Below, in pieces: positions 9,732 to 20,084 of a stretch of DNA of 64,000 bases. Source of the DNA: Oegoconia quadripuncta (taxonomy: Eukaryota > Arthropoda > Insecta > Lepidoptera > Autostichidae); the NCBI GenBank assembly GCA_949316235.1, contig OX438752.1, positions 1,697,001-1,761,000 on the forward strand, given 5' to 3'. The notes under the pieces were generated by a model. That model made no database searches. It was not told the DNA's origin and worked only from the letters and a program-made list of their open reading frames with translations. The first letter of the stretch is position 1. Each line of letters begins with the position of its first letter. A program made the translations under genes and the position numbers.

Positions 9732-10147
9732 TTGGGTCTTTACCAATGAAATTGGAGTTTTTTTCTTCGTTAATCATATGTATCAATTCCTGCGATTTTC
9801 AAATCTATATCCAAATTTGTTTCTTATTTGGAAAATGGAATATTATTTCAAGGTTTCATATGAAATATTTTTTAATTTCTGGGCTAAATCACGTAAAAAA
9901 AAATTAGCACAGCTCTTTTCATGTGCTTCCCATAATCATTTCTTAGATTCACTAACTTTTATAAAGCGGTTAATTTTAAAAATTAACGCTGCCTATACTT
10001 AACTTAATGTTATCCGATAATACACACAAAGTTTAGCTAAATTAGGATCTGCCGTTCCCAAAAACCAAAACAAAAATGTTTGTATGGAGAAAGCAGTCTT
10101 AATGAAATTCTTCATATAAAACGTCAATTTCATAGGTGAGGACCTAA
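9732..10147 (+). mobile_element. Mariner-like MITE, copy A
   Basis: The element starts TTGGGTCTTTACCAATGAAA and ends with the inverse of TTAGGTCCTCACCTATGAAA. TA flanks both sides (9730-9731 and 10148-10149). Length is about 416 bp. Copies B (11403-11813, -), C (14102-14523, -) and D (55348-55703, +) are clear relatives. TA duplications and about 30-bp imperfect TIRs fit a Tc1/mariner-derived MITE. The short ORFs inside are not conserved genes. Confidence 0.75.
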
Positions 10148-10329
10148 TATTAACGAGTTTAAAGTCGATCCATGGGCAATTGTTTTTGTCTGTGGTTCTA
10201 TCAATCGGACCACGGGCAAATGAGTTTTTAAATTTAATTAAATTATATGTGCATTTATCCGACTGCTCTTAAACGGTAAAGGAGAGCATCGCGAGGAAAC
10301 CTACACGCCTGAGAAATAAAAATTCAAGG

Positions 10330-10450
10330 GCATGTGAAGTCCCCAACCCGCATTGTGCCAGCGTGGTGGACTATGGCCCATACTCCTTCATTATACGAGG
10401 GAAGGCCTATATCCCTGCAGTGGGATGTTTACGGGCTGATGATGATAATA
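10330..10450 (+). repeat. Dispersed repeat ('cagtgggatgtttacgggct')
   Basis: 'gaaggcctatatccctgcag' and 'tgggatgtttacgggctgat' recur in reverse at 14671-14735, and a related 'cccactgctggacaaaggcc' lies at 24714-24735. This repeat type is common in lepidopteran genomes as I remember them. Confidence 0.6.
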
Positions 10451-10898
10451 ATTATAGTAACTTTCTTTGAAATTACAAAGTACGAAGCGATTTCTACTCT
10501 TCCATAACTATGGTGTCTATCCTAATAAAAAGTTCCTTTTACCAAAGTGTTGAAACTAAGTCTGCAGATCCATGCAGCGTTCGGCTCAAAGGGGGCGCGA
10601 AATTGCCCCCCTGTAGTAACAGGGTTAGGGTTGCTACGCTCCACTTTTCCATATATATCGAGGTAGGATCTGTGTTTCTGTCAACGTTGAAACACGATGG
10701 AGCCATAAAACTCCCAAAAATTAAAGTGAATTGTGATTCCCACTATTGTAAAATACTATATAACAATAAGAAATACTATTTAACTATAAAATTGCGATGA
10801 TGGCTGTTAACGATTGTTGCAAACTGTAGTGTAGCTCTAAACGCCCACATCCAAAGCGATAGCGTCCCAAAGTCTGTATTGTTATAGCATTATATAAA

Positions 10899-11195
10899 AC
10901 TACCGCCTCCATGGCTCAATCCCCAGCGGGGTACATGTTTAAGTACTCGGTTTGGTTGGTGGTAGGGCATTTTAAATATCCGCCTGGCTAGCTACCACTA
11001 TCTTGTCTAAATCTGCCGCCAAGCAGCAATGTCAATAGCATTGTTGCGTTCCGGTTGTCAGAGATAAGATAGCCAGTCCCCCAAATGTGTTGGGGTTTCC
11101 GGGTCAGCACGCTTCTACCTTCGGCCTCATCTTCACTTAACATCAGGTGTGATTGAGGTCAAGTACTAACCCGTTGTGCATAAAAAACAATAGTA
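10899..11195 (+). repeat. SINE-A copy lacking its B box
   Basis: The head jumps from 'atggctcaat' straight to 'ccccagcggggtac' at 10920/10921. The roughly 45 bases that hold the pol III B box in other copies are missing. The rest of the body is complete, so this copy cannot be transcribed from its own internal promoter. Confidence 0.75.
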
Positions 11196-11402
11196 TTACA
11201 ACAAAACTAATTATGTAAGTACTTAGTGGCAGTGTTTCGTTTGACGTGCACTCGACTGTTCAAACAAAATATCTGTAAAAAAAGTAGGAATACAGAGTAA
11301 ATCTATGCTTAAGGCATGAGGTCTGTTACTTCAAGATAATCAATAACTTCTCTGTATCCCCATAGGACAAATTTGGAAGAAATCTTGTTGTAGTTTCTTA
11401 TT

Positions 11403-11813
11403 ATAGGACCTATGAAATTGGCGTTTTGTATGAAGAATTTCATTAAGACTGTTTTCTCCATACAAACATTTTTTTTTTTTTGGGGAACGGAAATCCAAAT
11501 TTAGCTAAACTTTATGTGTATTATGGGATAACATTAAGTTAAGTATACGCAGCGTTAATTTTTAAAAGTAACCGCTTTATAAAAGTGTCAGCGAATCTAA
11601 GAAATGATTATGGGAAGCACATGAAAAGAGTTCTGTTCAAATTTTTTTTATTATATGATTTAGTCCAAAAATTAAGAAATATTTGATGTGAAACCTTGAA
11701 ATAATACTCCATTTTCCAAATAAACAAATTTGGATATAGCTTTGAAAATCGCAGGAATTGGTGCTTATGATTAACGAAGAAAAAAAACTCCAATTTCATA
11801 GGTAAAGACCCAA
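11403..11813 (-). mobile_element. Mariner-like MITE, copy B
   Basis: Reverse-orientation relative of the MITE at 9732-10147. The right end (…ggtaaagacccaa, then TA) is intact. The left terminus (11402-11425) has lost about 5 bp of the TIR. Confidence 0.7.
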
Positions 11814-11839
11814 TACATCATACATAAAGGCCAATTGCT

Positions 11840-12440
11840 AAATCGTTGTGCTTAAAAAAAAATCACCGAAACGGAGTTCCGGGGCTTCAGCGACAACCCT
11901 TTTTCTTTTTTTTTTTTTCGTGGGAGAGGGAAATCCTCATGGATACCGCTACGTTCGTGCGCAACGGCATGCCCGACTCTACCGAGATCTCAGTAGCCTA
12001 CGGACTAAAACCCCCTCCCTTCTCGAAAATCCCACCATAGATAATTGCCCGGGACTCTTAATTAATGCTTCGGGCAGATTATCAGTGGTTATACTGGCAG
12101 AGCCAGCATTTCCCATTCCCTCTGTTCCTCTAATCGCTCTCGTTCCTCTTTGCATTTCATAATCGATGTGATGAGCGTATTGACGTGTTGCCATTGTTCT
12201 TCGTTCTTCTAGGTAAGATGATATTAATTCAGTTTAAATGTAACATTGTAATATTTAAAGTTATTTAGGTTAACACAATGTTGTCGTTTAGCGTGTCTGC
12301 TTATAATCATTGCATGATTTTTTAATTCTATTTTTATATTTTAAATATTTGTACGCCATAACAGGCACATTTTGTTGGACTACCTATCAACAAAATAAGA
12401 CCTTTATCTGTATACCCAAAATCTAACAAATAAATAATTT
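11840..12440. other. Unassigned sequence with retroelement-like pieces
   Basis: Contains a 'tgggagagggaaatcctcat' block and short ORFs in several frames, none with a recognisable domain. It may be the remnant of a LINE 3' region; I cannot confirm this. Confidence 0.3.
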
Positions 12441-12442
12441 TC

Positions 12443-12467
12443 TTTCTTTCTTTCTTTCTTTCTTTCG
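12443..12467 (+). repeat. (TTTC)n microsatellite
   Basis: About six TTTC units. It is followed by a GC-richer stretch (12470-12600) with no recognisable domain. Confidence 0.85.
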
Positions 12468-12913
12468 TTTCTCGGCATCACCTCGGTCATGTTGCCCTTT
12501 GAAAGCATTATTAGCGACAACCCTATGATGGTATTTGCACACTGCACCGAATTGAATGTGCCAATCGGCGGCCGGGCGGGTGTGATTGCTCTGCTCTTCT
12601 TGTAATGGATTTTTTCCAATAGATTCCCTTATATTTCTCCCAGCTCTTTGATATCCAAGTCCTTTTGTTCTCATCGGCCTTCTTTTAATAACTTTTCTCG
12701 GCTTATGTCAACTAGAGAGAGGCTTTACTTTTGATTTTAATTGGATGTTTAATTAGAACGTTTTGAGTTAGGTACTTTTTTTTTCTGTACTAGGTGTAAT
12801 TTTAAGTAATTCGACGTGTGAAAAAGTATACTTGAATTTTAGTAGTTATTTTACTTTTACTTACAAAGTATACTTTTGTTGTGATTTGTTACAAGTTCTG
12901 GGTAACAGTAGTA

Positions 12914-13150
12914 CGACGACCGATTGGTGTAGTGGATAGTGACCCTGTCAGCGAAACCAACGGTTGCAGGTTTGAATCCCGCGAGGGGTAAATGTTTGTA
13001 TGATGAATACGAACATGGATGTTTATATACATATTTATGTATGTTTATCCGTTATCTAGTATCCATAGTACAAGCTTTGCTTAGTTTGGGACTAGACGAT
13101 TGGTGTAAGCGCCCCAAATATTTATTTAAAATTACACCTAGTACAGAAAA
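12914..13150 (+). repeat. SINE-B variant subfamily copy
   Basis: The head 'gaccgattggtgtagtggat' with B-box-like 'ggtttgaatcccgc' is followed by 'gtatccatagtacaagcttt' and 'gggactagacgattggtgta'. The copy at 43078-43300 is the same subfamily. The B box here carries a change (GGTTTGAATCC rather than GGTTCGAATCC). Confidence 0.75.
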
Positions 13151-13411
13151 AAAAGAAGCGTGCCTAACTCAAAACCTTCTAATTAAACACCCAATTAAAA
13201 TCAAAACTAAAGCCTCTCTCTGGTTGACATAAGCCGAGAAACGTTTTTTTTTTTTTAAACCATAAAATATAATAAAACGTTGTGGCATTGGCGACACATT
13301 AAGGCCCGTATTTCAGAATGTGGCTAAAGCGTAGATCTGCGCTTGAGCATAGTTAGAAAGAGATGCCGCTATAAAAGTTACATAAATAAACCTTTATGTA
13401 AAATCAAAGAC

Positions 13412-13570
13412 TGATTTTAAAAGAGCAACCCTTCGAGTTTCTTGCTTGTTCTTCCCAGGGGAACATTGCATTTTGATCAGGCACTAGCTTAAAAAATGTA
13501 AAATTGACTATTTTAAGTGTACTCTGTGTACCTACAAAATAAAGCAATTTTTACTTTGACTTTGTCCCTT
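13412..13570 (+). mobile_element. LINE 3' tail
   Basis: 'cgagtttcttgcttgttctt', then 'ctattttaagtgtactctgt' and 'aaaataaagca' with a 'ctttgactttg' tail. The same tail occurs at 2465-2615 (-) and 54838-54990 (+). Only the 3' UTR is present. Confidence 0.7.
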
Positions 13571-14101
13571 TTTAACTGTCCACAAGCGAAGATCATTCTG
13601 TTATTCAACTTAGACAAGATAGGATAAATCATTTATTTGTTACTCCAGTCACGCACATACGTAAAGTTTTAAGAGAATTTCTAATAATGCGTTTAAAAAA
13701 CCCGCTATCATCAGACGCTTGATGTACTCGTCACGAATCATATGAGCCTAAACTCGAGGCTACTAGCCGCTGAAGAGCTCCTTCATCATCAGATCACCTC
13801 CAATATACCAAATTATAGTATTGTCGTTCGAACTACATAAAAAAAACCCGTTGAGCATAAAAAACATACCAAGATTCATTTCGATACGACAATTAGAAGT
13901 ATGAAATTGATTTCCACGATTTGTTAGTTACAAGTGAAGATAATGAAATCATCTTAAAAAGAATTTAGAGGGTAGGTCTTAGGTACAGAACAAATGCAGT
14001 AGGACAAATGGATCTCAGCTCAGTGTATGAGATTGCTCAAAGAAGAAAACACTGATTTTCAACTATTACCCGAAGAGAATCATAGGTACAAGATGGTACT
14101 A

Positions 14102-14523
14102 TTAGGTCCTTACCTATGAAATTGGCGTTTTGTATAAAGAATTTCATTAAGACTGTTTTCTCCATACAAACATTTTTGATTTTTTTTTTGGAACGGCAAA
14201 TCCAAATTTAGCTAAACGTTGTGTGTATTATCGGATAACATTAAGTTAAGTATAGGCAGCGTTAATTTTTAAAAGTAACCGCTTTATAAAAGTTTCAGCG
14301 AATTTAAGAAATGATTATGGGAAGCACATGAAAAGAGCTCTGTTCAAATTTTTTTTATTATGTGATGTAGCCCAGAAATTAAAAAATATTTCATGTGAAA
14401 TCTTGAAATAATATTCCATTTTCCAAATAAAAAACAAATTTGGATATATCTTTGAAAATCGCAGGAATTTGTACATATGATTAACGAAGAAAAAAAACTC
14501 CAATTTCATAGGTAACGACCCAA
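14102..14523 (-). mobile_element. Mariner-like MITE, copy C
   Basis: The most complete copy: TTAGGTCCTTACCTATGAAA at the left, the matching inverted end at the right, and TA on both sides (14100-14101 and 14524-14525), 422 bp. Confidence 0.8.
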
Positions 14524-14670
14524 TAGTTAACAGACGGTCATTTAATAAAAATGTCTAATGTCCGAATCAATAAAGCGTCCTGAAGAGATAGAGTCGCAAT
14601 TCTATTTTTAACTCCCCGAAGAAATTGACGGGATATAAGTGTGTGTGCAGTCTTTTCCAGATGTGTCTCA

Positions 14671-14735
14671 GTCATCATCATCAGCCCGTAAACATCCCAC
14701 TACTGGGATATAGGCCTTCCCTCGTATCCGAAGAG
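14671..14735 (-). repeat. Dispersed repeat fragment
   Basis: 'cagcccgtaaacatcccact' and 'ataggccttccctcgtat' are the inverse of the repeat at 10330-10450. Confidence 0.6.
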
Positions 14736-15159
14736 AATCATAGGTACAAGATGGTAGTAACTAACACACGGCCATTTAATAAAAAATGTCCTAGGTACCA
14801 CCAACCTAGCCAAGTGGGTATTAAAATAATCCATTTTAAATACTTATCTTTCAACAGTATGGAGGCGGTAAAATCCGTCAATAAAATGTTAATGCATTAT
14901 ATAAGATGTGTGACAATTAGTAATATAAGCACCCTGTGAGGTAAATTCAAACTTAACATAAACTCAGCCAAGGATTCGAAAGTCCGATAAAAAGTCCGTC
15001 GTCAACGCAGTCACTTTCATATAGATAGATAAAGCTACAGAAACACATACAAAAATATTCGACGCAACAATCATTCTGTTGGTGTTATTCTTACGAAATG
15101 TAGCCTTATTTCACAGTAATAAAAATAAAAATTAAGTACAACTGTTACAACTTATAATA

Positions 15160-15465
15160 GAGTTGTATGTGTATCTGTACCACAAATCACCTGGATGAGT
15201 GGAAGTCTACCACTGTACGTTTCTCAAGAAACTTCTTACCACGTACGACCACCCTGTGGAACGGATTTCCGGCAGCGGTGTTCCCGAACGCGTACGACAT
15301 TGGAACCTTCAAGAAACGAGCCTACACCTTCCTCAAAGGCCGGCAACGCATCTGTGACACTTTTGGTGTTGCGGGTGTCCATGGGCGGCGGTGATTACTT
15401 TCCATCAGGTGACCCGCATGCTCATTTGCCGCTCTCTCATATTAAAAAAAAAAAAAAAAAAATGG
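15160..15465 (+). mobile_element. LINE ORF2 C-terminus and 3' end
   Basis: The open frame to 15394 ends 'LWNGFPAAVFPNAYDIGTFK', '[11 protein letters not shown]', then a stop shortly after 'GRR'. This is a typical LINE C-terminus; the 3' UTR 'ccatcaggtgacccgcatgc' and a poly-A run follow. Related 3' ends are at 43480-43605 and 46848-47015. The copy is 5' truncated. Confidence 0.7.
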
Positions 15466-15495
15466 GCCATCGGTCAGTGTGGATCCTCACCTAAC

Positions 15496-15619
15496 GTCCG
15501 CGCCACCACTCAAGTCCGATAGCCGCGGCGCCTCTGTCTTTGTAACAAAATATTGCCAGTAAGCAGTATTATATATTTAGTTCCAGTTTTTGTCGCCGGA
15601 CTTGAGTGGTGGCGCGGAC
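15496..15619. repeat. Perfect 23-bp inverted repeat, 78-bp spacer
   Basis: The left arm 15496-15518 (starting GTCCGCGCCACCACTCAAGT) is the exact inverse of 15597-15619. The GC-rich arms stand out in AT-rich surroundings. Confidence 0.85.
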
Positions 15620-15840
15620 TCTATAGCGGTAAGACACTGATTTTCAGACATCTAAATAACTTCGTTGTTTTTGAGGTACTGTTTATGAGACTTGTATATT
15701 TAACATGTGATGCCAGAATACTCACTTAAAATATTGGATAATACTTTAAGTGCGGTGGCACAATTGTTTTCCCTTTGGGCACTCTTTAAGCATAATTTTT
15801 TAACGTTATCAAAATAGCTGAATTCGACTTTGTGTATTTT

Positions 15841-16020
15841 TTTTATGCACAACGGGCCGAAGGTGGAAGCGTACTGACCCGGAAACCCATCTTATTTGGG
15901 TGAAGACTTTCTTCTGACAACCGGAACACAACAATGCTATTAACATTGCTGCTTGGCGGCAGATTTAGATAAGGTGGTGGTAGCTAGCCAGGCGGACATT
16001 TAAAATGCCCTAGCACTGTT
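15841..16020 (-). repeat. SINE-A fragment
   Basis: Reverse complement of the SINE-A body and 3' end ('ctgacccggaaaccc', 'gacaaccggaacacaacaat', 'taaggtggtggtagctagcc'). It is truncated at the head and internally deleted. It lies just outside the Polinton target site. Confidence 0.7.
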
Positions 16021-16123
16021 GCGTATTCTAGCATTACGTATGTTTTTAAAGTTGCAACTAACTGTTAGTTGAAATGGTATAAGTATGGGTACTTGTTCCT
16101 CGAGTGGAGTCTCGCGAGGCCGT

Positions 16124-16129
16124 AATTGG
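16124..16129. repeat. Polinton target-site duplication, left
   Basis: AATTGG directly before the left terminal repeat, matching 31127-31132 after the right repeat. Six-bp duplications are the norm for Polinton/Maverick integrase. Confidence 0.9.
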
Positions 16130-16866
16130 AGTAGTACGTATTCGAGAGTTCTGGACCAGCCCCGGGCCCTCCCCCTAAAAAAAGGTCACCACGGTGTGTT
16201 CCCCCTTTCACGGTCTCATTGGCGGCTTTAATTGGGTCGTTATTGACGGATTTGCCAGTTAACTTTGTTTGCTAATTATAATGGATAGTAAAAAATTGTC
16301 CTTATCTAACCTAATAATAGGTTCACACATAAATCAAGTGGACGATAACTCCTCGGCTTTTGGCGCTTTTGTGTACCTACAACTGATACAAGTCTGAACT
16401 TGTTCATGGTAAGCATAGCGATTACAGCAGGTGTATGTTTTTAATATGGAAAAAAATTAAATTTATTGTCAGCAATGAAACTGCCTTTCCATTATTCTTT
16501 TATTTAGTTTTCTAATTTATGATCAATTTATATTTATGGCAGTAGTCGACAAAAAACATGCACCTTTTACGGTGAATAGAAACTTCGTAATTTAAGTTAT
16601 TTCATTATAGTATACCATTTTTTCCTAGTAAGATTTGGAAACAGGTGAGACTTTTTTGCTCGTCACGTTGGAATGTGTACGCCTTTAGATGAAATGATAA
16701 CGATCACCCACTGTCAAATTTATTTATGTTAGTTATTCTTTAGATCGCCATCTGCGGCATACGCAGTATTTTTTCTTAATTTTTTAATTCGATTCAATAA
16801 TAAATATGTAGGGTTAATTCTTAATAGCTACTACGTATGTGGTATCACCACTCTACCTGGATAGGG

Positions 16867-16874
16867 TATTTAAA
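16867..16874 (+). promoter_or_regulatory. TATA box of left TIR gene
   Basis: TATTTAAA; about 25-35 bp downstream lies 'ccacagtcc', a plausible initiator. The first ATG is at 16980. The identical mirrored site is at 30382-30389 on the - strand. Confidence 0.55.
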
Positions 16875-16979
16875 GCGAGACGGCTTGTACAGCACCACAG
16901 TCCAAATTCGATCGCCCGCCTCGCCTCGAGACACAGTCGTACATTTCATAGTGAAAAGTGTTAAACTACGCTTTCTGTC

Positions 16980-17556
16980 ATGTCGGTAAGTTTTTGTCTG
17001 TAACTACATTGTTTATGTGTTGTCTACTTTACCTGGACGATCTGTTTCGATGCAATTGCTTGACCTAACCTTCGTTTTCTGCTCGTTTCAGACGTCGATT
17101 CCTGACAGTGATTACACCTTTAAGAACTATTACTTTCCTACTGCCGATCTAAGCGACGATGATGAAACTCAAGATCCTCCTGCCTTGAAGGTCAAGCAAA
17201 ACATTGCTAAGAGAAACATTGATTGTTTCTTTGAGAAGCCCAAGAAAAAGAGGGTCCGACTACAGTCTTCCAATATTGCCCAAGCTAACGGAGAAGGAAC
17301 TTCATACATTTCATCGAATAATGATGACGGATCCTCAGCGAGTCATCTCATTAAAATAGAAGTGTATGAGATGAAAAAGTTGAAAGATGTTCAACCAATT
17401 GATTACTGGAAATATGCAGATGTTCGTGTTAAATATTACGCCTCAGAAGACGACAAGCATTACCGAAATGTAAGAGATTTAATTTACAATATAACAAAAC
17501 AGGTGGCAACGAAGACCGACTGCACAAAGTACTACATAACAGCGGATAAGAAATAA
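16980..17556 (+). CDS. TIR-encoded 156-aa protein, left copy (two exons)
   Basis: Unknown protein. The start ATG TCG at 16980-16985 is followed by GTAAGT. The intron 16986-17091 (106 nt) ends in a pyrimidine run and CAG. Exon 2 is 17092-17556, and splicing keeps the frame for 156 aa in total. Visible features: an acidic patch 'LSDDDETQD', a nuclear-localisation-like cluster 'KPKKKRVR' near residue 50, a Ser/Asn-rich linker, and a C-terminal half with regular 'PIDYWKYADVRVKYYASEDD'-type spacing. An unspliced alternative starts at 17017 but would add hydrophobic intron sequence. AATAAA is at 17665. A role as a DNA-binding or end-recognition protein is only a guess from its place in the repeat and its basic cluster. 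Confidence 0.7.
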
Positions 17557-17664
17557 TTCCTGGAATAGCCCGTTTCTTGCGACTCCCAATAGAGCAACGT
17601 TATAATTTATGGGTTTCTTCTTAGCACATTAACTGTCGCGACGCAGACTCTACTGAAAAACAGC

Positions 17665-17670
17665 AATAAA
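17665..17670 (+). terminator. Polyadenylation signal of left TIR gene
   Basis: AATAAA 108 bp past the stop codon and just before the TATA-like cluster of the next gene. Mirrored at 29586-29591. Confidence 0.6.
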
Positions 17671-17687
17671 TTTTTCGTTCCCCACCG

Positions 17688-17722
17688 TTTTATACCTGTC
17701 TATAAGATACACCTCATATAAG
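17688..17722 (+). promoter_or_regulatory. TATA-like cluster before the boundary exon
   Basis: Three TATA-like strings (TTTTATAC, TATAAGA, ATATAAG) lie 45-80 bp before the ATG at 17767. They are repeated in mirror image before the right-hand copy of the exon. Confidence 0.4.
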
Positions 17723-17766
17723 CCACATGCCACCGAGAGATACATTTGTCTAACGCAGGCAGAAGG

Positions 17767-18078
17767 ATGGCACACTTCGAAACTCAATACGATGACCAAC
17801 TGGTACGACTGTGTCTCGAAGCCGAACAAGACGAAATCGACCGACAACTCTATGAATTCCATGAAGAAAACCTAAATAATCTCCGCCAGTGGGCCAATTA
17901 CGATTATGGTGGGTATTCAAGACCCTCACCTCCCCCTATACTAACATTTCTGCAGCGGCCAGCGAACCCACTCATGTCATTGGAACAGGAAGAAGAAGTT
18001 TATGAAACGTCGTGGGCGTCTGAAAAATTGTTTTCATTATCACCGGGTGTCTATAGTCCAACCCCGCAGATAGATTAG
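17767..18078 (+). CDS. 103-aa protein crossing the left TIR boundary
   Basis: The ATG at 17767 (the frame is open a little upstream but has no earlier ATG) reads 'MAHFETQYDDQLVRLCLEAE' and continues as a charged helix-like stretch. The first 30 residues lie in the terminal repeat and are identical to the right-hand copy. From residue 31 on the sequence is unique: 'NNLRQWANYDYGGYSRPSPP' and an acidic C-terminus. It ends at 18078, with AATAAA at 18115-18120, convergent with the protease gene. Function unknown. No catalytic motif, signal peptide or membrane segment is seen; the N-terminus has coiled-coil-like Leu/Glu spacing. Confidence 0.65.
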   Translation: MAHFETQYDDQLVRLCLEAEQDEIDRQLYEFHEENLNNLRQWANYDYGGYSRPSPPPILTFLQRPANPLMSLEQEEEVYETSWASEKLFSLSPGVYSPTPQID

Positions 18079-18221
18079 TTAGCTACAATATTGTATTATA
18101 ATGTTTAATTAGAAAATAAATAAAGTAAAACTGTAATTCTGATGTTTCATTATCTTCACTCTTCTATATCAAAATAGGATAATGTAAATAAAAAACAGAT
18201 AATTGGTAAAATAAATTTATT

Positions 18222-18659
18222 TCAAAAAATGGTTTTAAATATTTTATTTATGAATATATCGTTATACAAAGGAATATCGCAAAAATCTCTTAAAAACTCT
18301 GACATGCTCATATTCATAAACTTAAAGTACAGATACACTAAACAGTATTCACCACAAACAGAAGTTAAGTGACTTTGAAGAATTTTATTATTGTAAAACC
18401 ATTTCCGAGTATTTCTTTTCAAAAACGATTTATGGTGGCCGGTAGGCTTTCTACCATATGAATCAAAATATTCACCGATACCATTAGCATTGATATGAAT
18501 GGCTACCCAATGTGATCCCGATTTTGTATCAGGATCCAAGTTAGAAATAAAGTAAGTGGGTGCTTCTATGTACATTGGTATTCTGTTAGCAGGGAACACG
18601 TTAAATTCTAGACTGTGATTTATCTTTTTCATAAATAGTCTAATTTCGTGTGTATCCAT
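18222..18659 (-). CDS. Adenain-like maturation cysteine protease (PRO)
   Basis: The 145-aa product matches the Ulp1/adenain (C5) fold of Polinton proteases, which cut capsid precursors during assembly. Catalytic residues can be placed: His50-Trp51 in 'GSHWVAIHI', Asp66 in 'GEYFDSYG', Gln95 as oxyanion residue and Cys102 in 'SVCGEYC', with seven residues from Gln to Cys as in adenain. Length fits the Polinton family and is shorter than adenovirus protease. TTTATT (AATAAA on this strand) lies at 18216-18221, right at the stop. The next gene upstream is the major capsid protein, after a 109-nt gap, as expected for a morphogenesis block. Confidence 0.85.
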   Translation of the reverse strand: MDTHEIRLFMKKINHSLEFNVFPANRIPMYIEAPTYFISNLDPDTKSGSHWVAIHINANGIGEYFDSYGRKPTGHHKSFLKRNTRKWFYNNKILQSHLTSVCGEYCLVYLYFKFMNMSMSEFLRDFCDIPLYNDIFINKIFKTIF

Positions 18660-18768
18660 TATTGAAATACTTTCTTAAATACATACATTAAGGTAGTTTA
18701 ACGGATAATGATGAAAAATATTATATGGAAATCTTATATACTATAATAGATACAAAAATGCTGAATAC

Positions 18769-20082
18769 TTAACTATTATAATCTACACTCACATCTCTAT
18801 TTTTATTAATTTCTATAACATTGTCAAACTCTGCGTACACAATGCAGTTAAAAGTTTTTGCAAGAGCTGATTCAAATTGGACTTCTATTCTAACACACCC
18901 ATGTTTTATCAAATTCCAGTGGGAACTTGAGTTAGCAGATAGATCAGGAGTTAAATCAAATGCCATTAAGCAGTATCCATTTGCATAGTCCTCAATCGAT
19001 ATGGAATTGCCTTCATTCAAAAAGTGAATACCTGTTCCAGTATATAACGTATGGTAACTACTCGTAAACACACCGCTACGGTATGATGGCATTAGGGTTT
19101 TAGAAGGAATTTGTTGCCCATCTACATACAAGCTAAATACATTTATATCATGATTATCGAAGTTAAATGGATTGGTATTGAAAGTACCATTAAAAGCAAC
19201 ATTATCAACAAATCCGATAATACATCTTTTCGGCACCTGACCAAGAAATACATTGTCAATTGTTTTTCCACGGACTCCTGATGGAATAGTTAAAACTTTA
19301 ACTTCAGCGCGAGTAATTGGATATTTTGCAGTTGTAGTGGTTAAAACTTTTTGATGAGCGAGTAAAACGGATGGATTTATTCTTGCCTTTCGCAATATAA
19401 GAGTAGCGCTATCAATTTGAACTTTATATTTTGAATTCACTGATGATGACATTAAATTAAAAGTGTCTTTGTTACGTACTAATTTAACACGTATTTCTAC
19501 CCCATTTATTAAGAACTTTTCTTGATTAAATAGATCACCGTGCAAATGTCCAATCATTTCAACTGATTTGCCGTCTTTTACCCGTTGATGTCTTTTGTGA
19601 AAGCCCTTGTTGTTGTCATCACATGAATCCATCTTTGAAGCTGTATCTTCGTACCACATACCACAAGTCAAGTGTGATTGTTTTGCCGCTGGTCCATAAT
19701 TAAGTAGAGTCTCAATATAAGCCCGATAAGCATATGTGTTATTAGGAGGTGATACAAGTTTTTGATTTAGATAAACATCTAATTGGTTGAAAAGTGAATG
19801 CAACCAATTATTAACAGGTGCTGTCTTCTCATCAGGGGGAGGAGTGGTAGAATCTAGGTTTATAATTTTAGCTTTAACATGAAGGAGGGTGTGTGACAAA
19901 TCAATGTAGTCATCTCCACTTCCTGGCATAACAAATTCAATTGGTCCTTCATCACTTAGCGATGATATCGGTGTACAATGAATCCATTGCCCACTCTCAA
20001 TACTTGTCTGTGTTGATGGTATAGCAAAAAGATCTAACTCTGATTTAACACACTCACAAGAATTATTATGAAGAAACGACAT
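18769..20082 (-). CDS. Polinton major capsid protein (double jelly-roll, PY)
   Basis: The 437-aa protein has the sequence pattern of the Polinton hexon-like capsid protein: 'SELDLFAIPSTQTSIESGQW' near the N-terminus, 'IEFVMPGSGDDYIDL' around residues 48-62, 'NNWLHSLFNQLDVYLNQKLV', and an 'HCTPI' stretch. Annotated host genomes often list such proteins as 'F54H12.2-like' copies. It would form the pseudo-hexameric capsomers of a virion. The start ATG is only 2 nt after the stop of the upstream pVI-like gene (TAA-CT-ATG). The frame is full-length and uninterrupted. The family is recognised from memory; fold not computed. Confidence 0.85.
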   Translation of the reverse strand: MSFLHNNSCECVKSELDLFAIPSTQTSIESGQWIHCTPISSLSDEGPIEFVMPGSGDDYIDLSHTLLHVKAKIINLDSTTPPPDEKTAPVNNWLHSLFNQLDVYLNQKLVSPPNNTYAYRAYIETLLNYGPAAKQSHLTCGMWYEDTASKMDSCDDNNKGFHKRHQRVKDGKSVEMIGHLHGDLFNQEKFLINGVEIRVKLVRNKDTFNLMSSSVNSKYKVQIDSATLILRKARINPSVLLAHQKVLTTTTAKYPITRAEVKVLTIPSGVRGKTIDNVFLGQVPKRCIIGFVDNVAFNGTFNTNPFNFDNHDINVFSLYVDGQQIPSKTLMPSYRSGVFTSSYHTLYTGTGIHFLNEGNSISIEDYANGYCLMAFDLTPDLSANSSSHWNLIKHGCVRIEVQFESALAKTFNCIVYAEFDNVIEINKNRDVSVDYNS

Positions 20083-20084
20083 AG

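Larger units (their letters stand above)
16130..17856 (+). repeat. Polinton terminal inverted repeat, left
   Basis: Runs from AGTAGTACGTATTCGAGAGT to ...CAACTCTATGAA. Coordinates mirror the right repeat exactly (left + right position = 47256), so there is no net length difference. In the parts I compared I saw one substitution (A at 16285 versus the base paired with 30971). The inner edge falls within a coding exon. Confidence 0.95.

Noticed and set aside
11846..12200. Overlapping ORFs of about 100 codons
   Set aside because: They share low-complexity text in several frames, none with a domain or splice signals.
12404..12674. Minus-strand ORFs of 71-83 codons
   Set aside because: Partly translations of the TTTC repeat; no homology I recognise.
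17017..17091. Unspliced N-terminal extension of the TIR protein
   Set aside because: The extension is hydrophobic intron-like sequence bounded by GTAAG and TTTCAG; the ATG TCG at 16980 spliced in frame is a better start.
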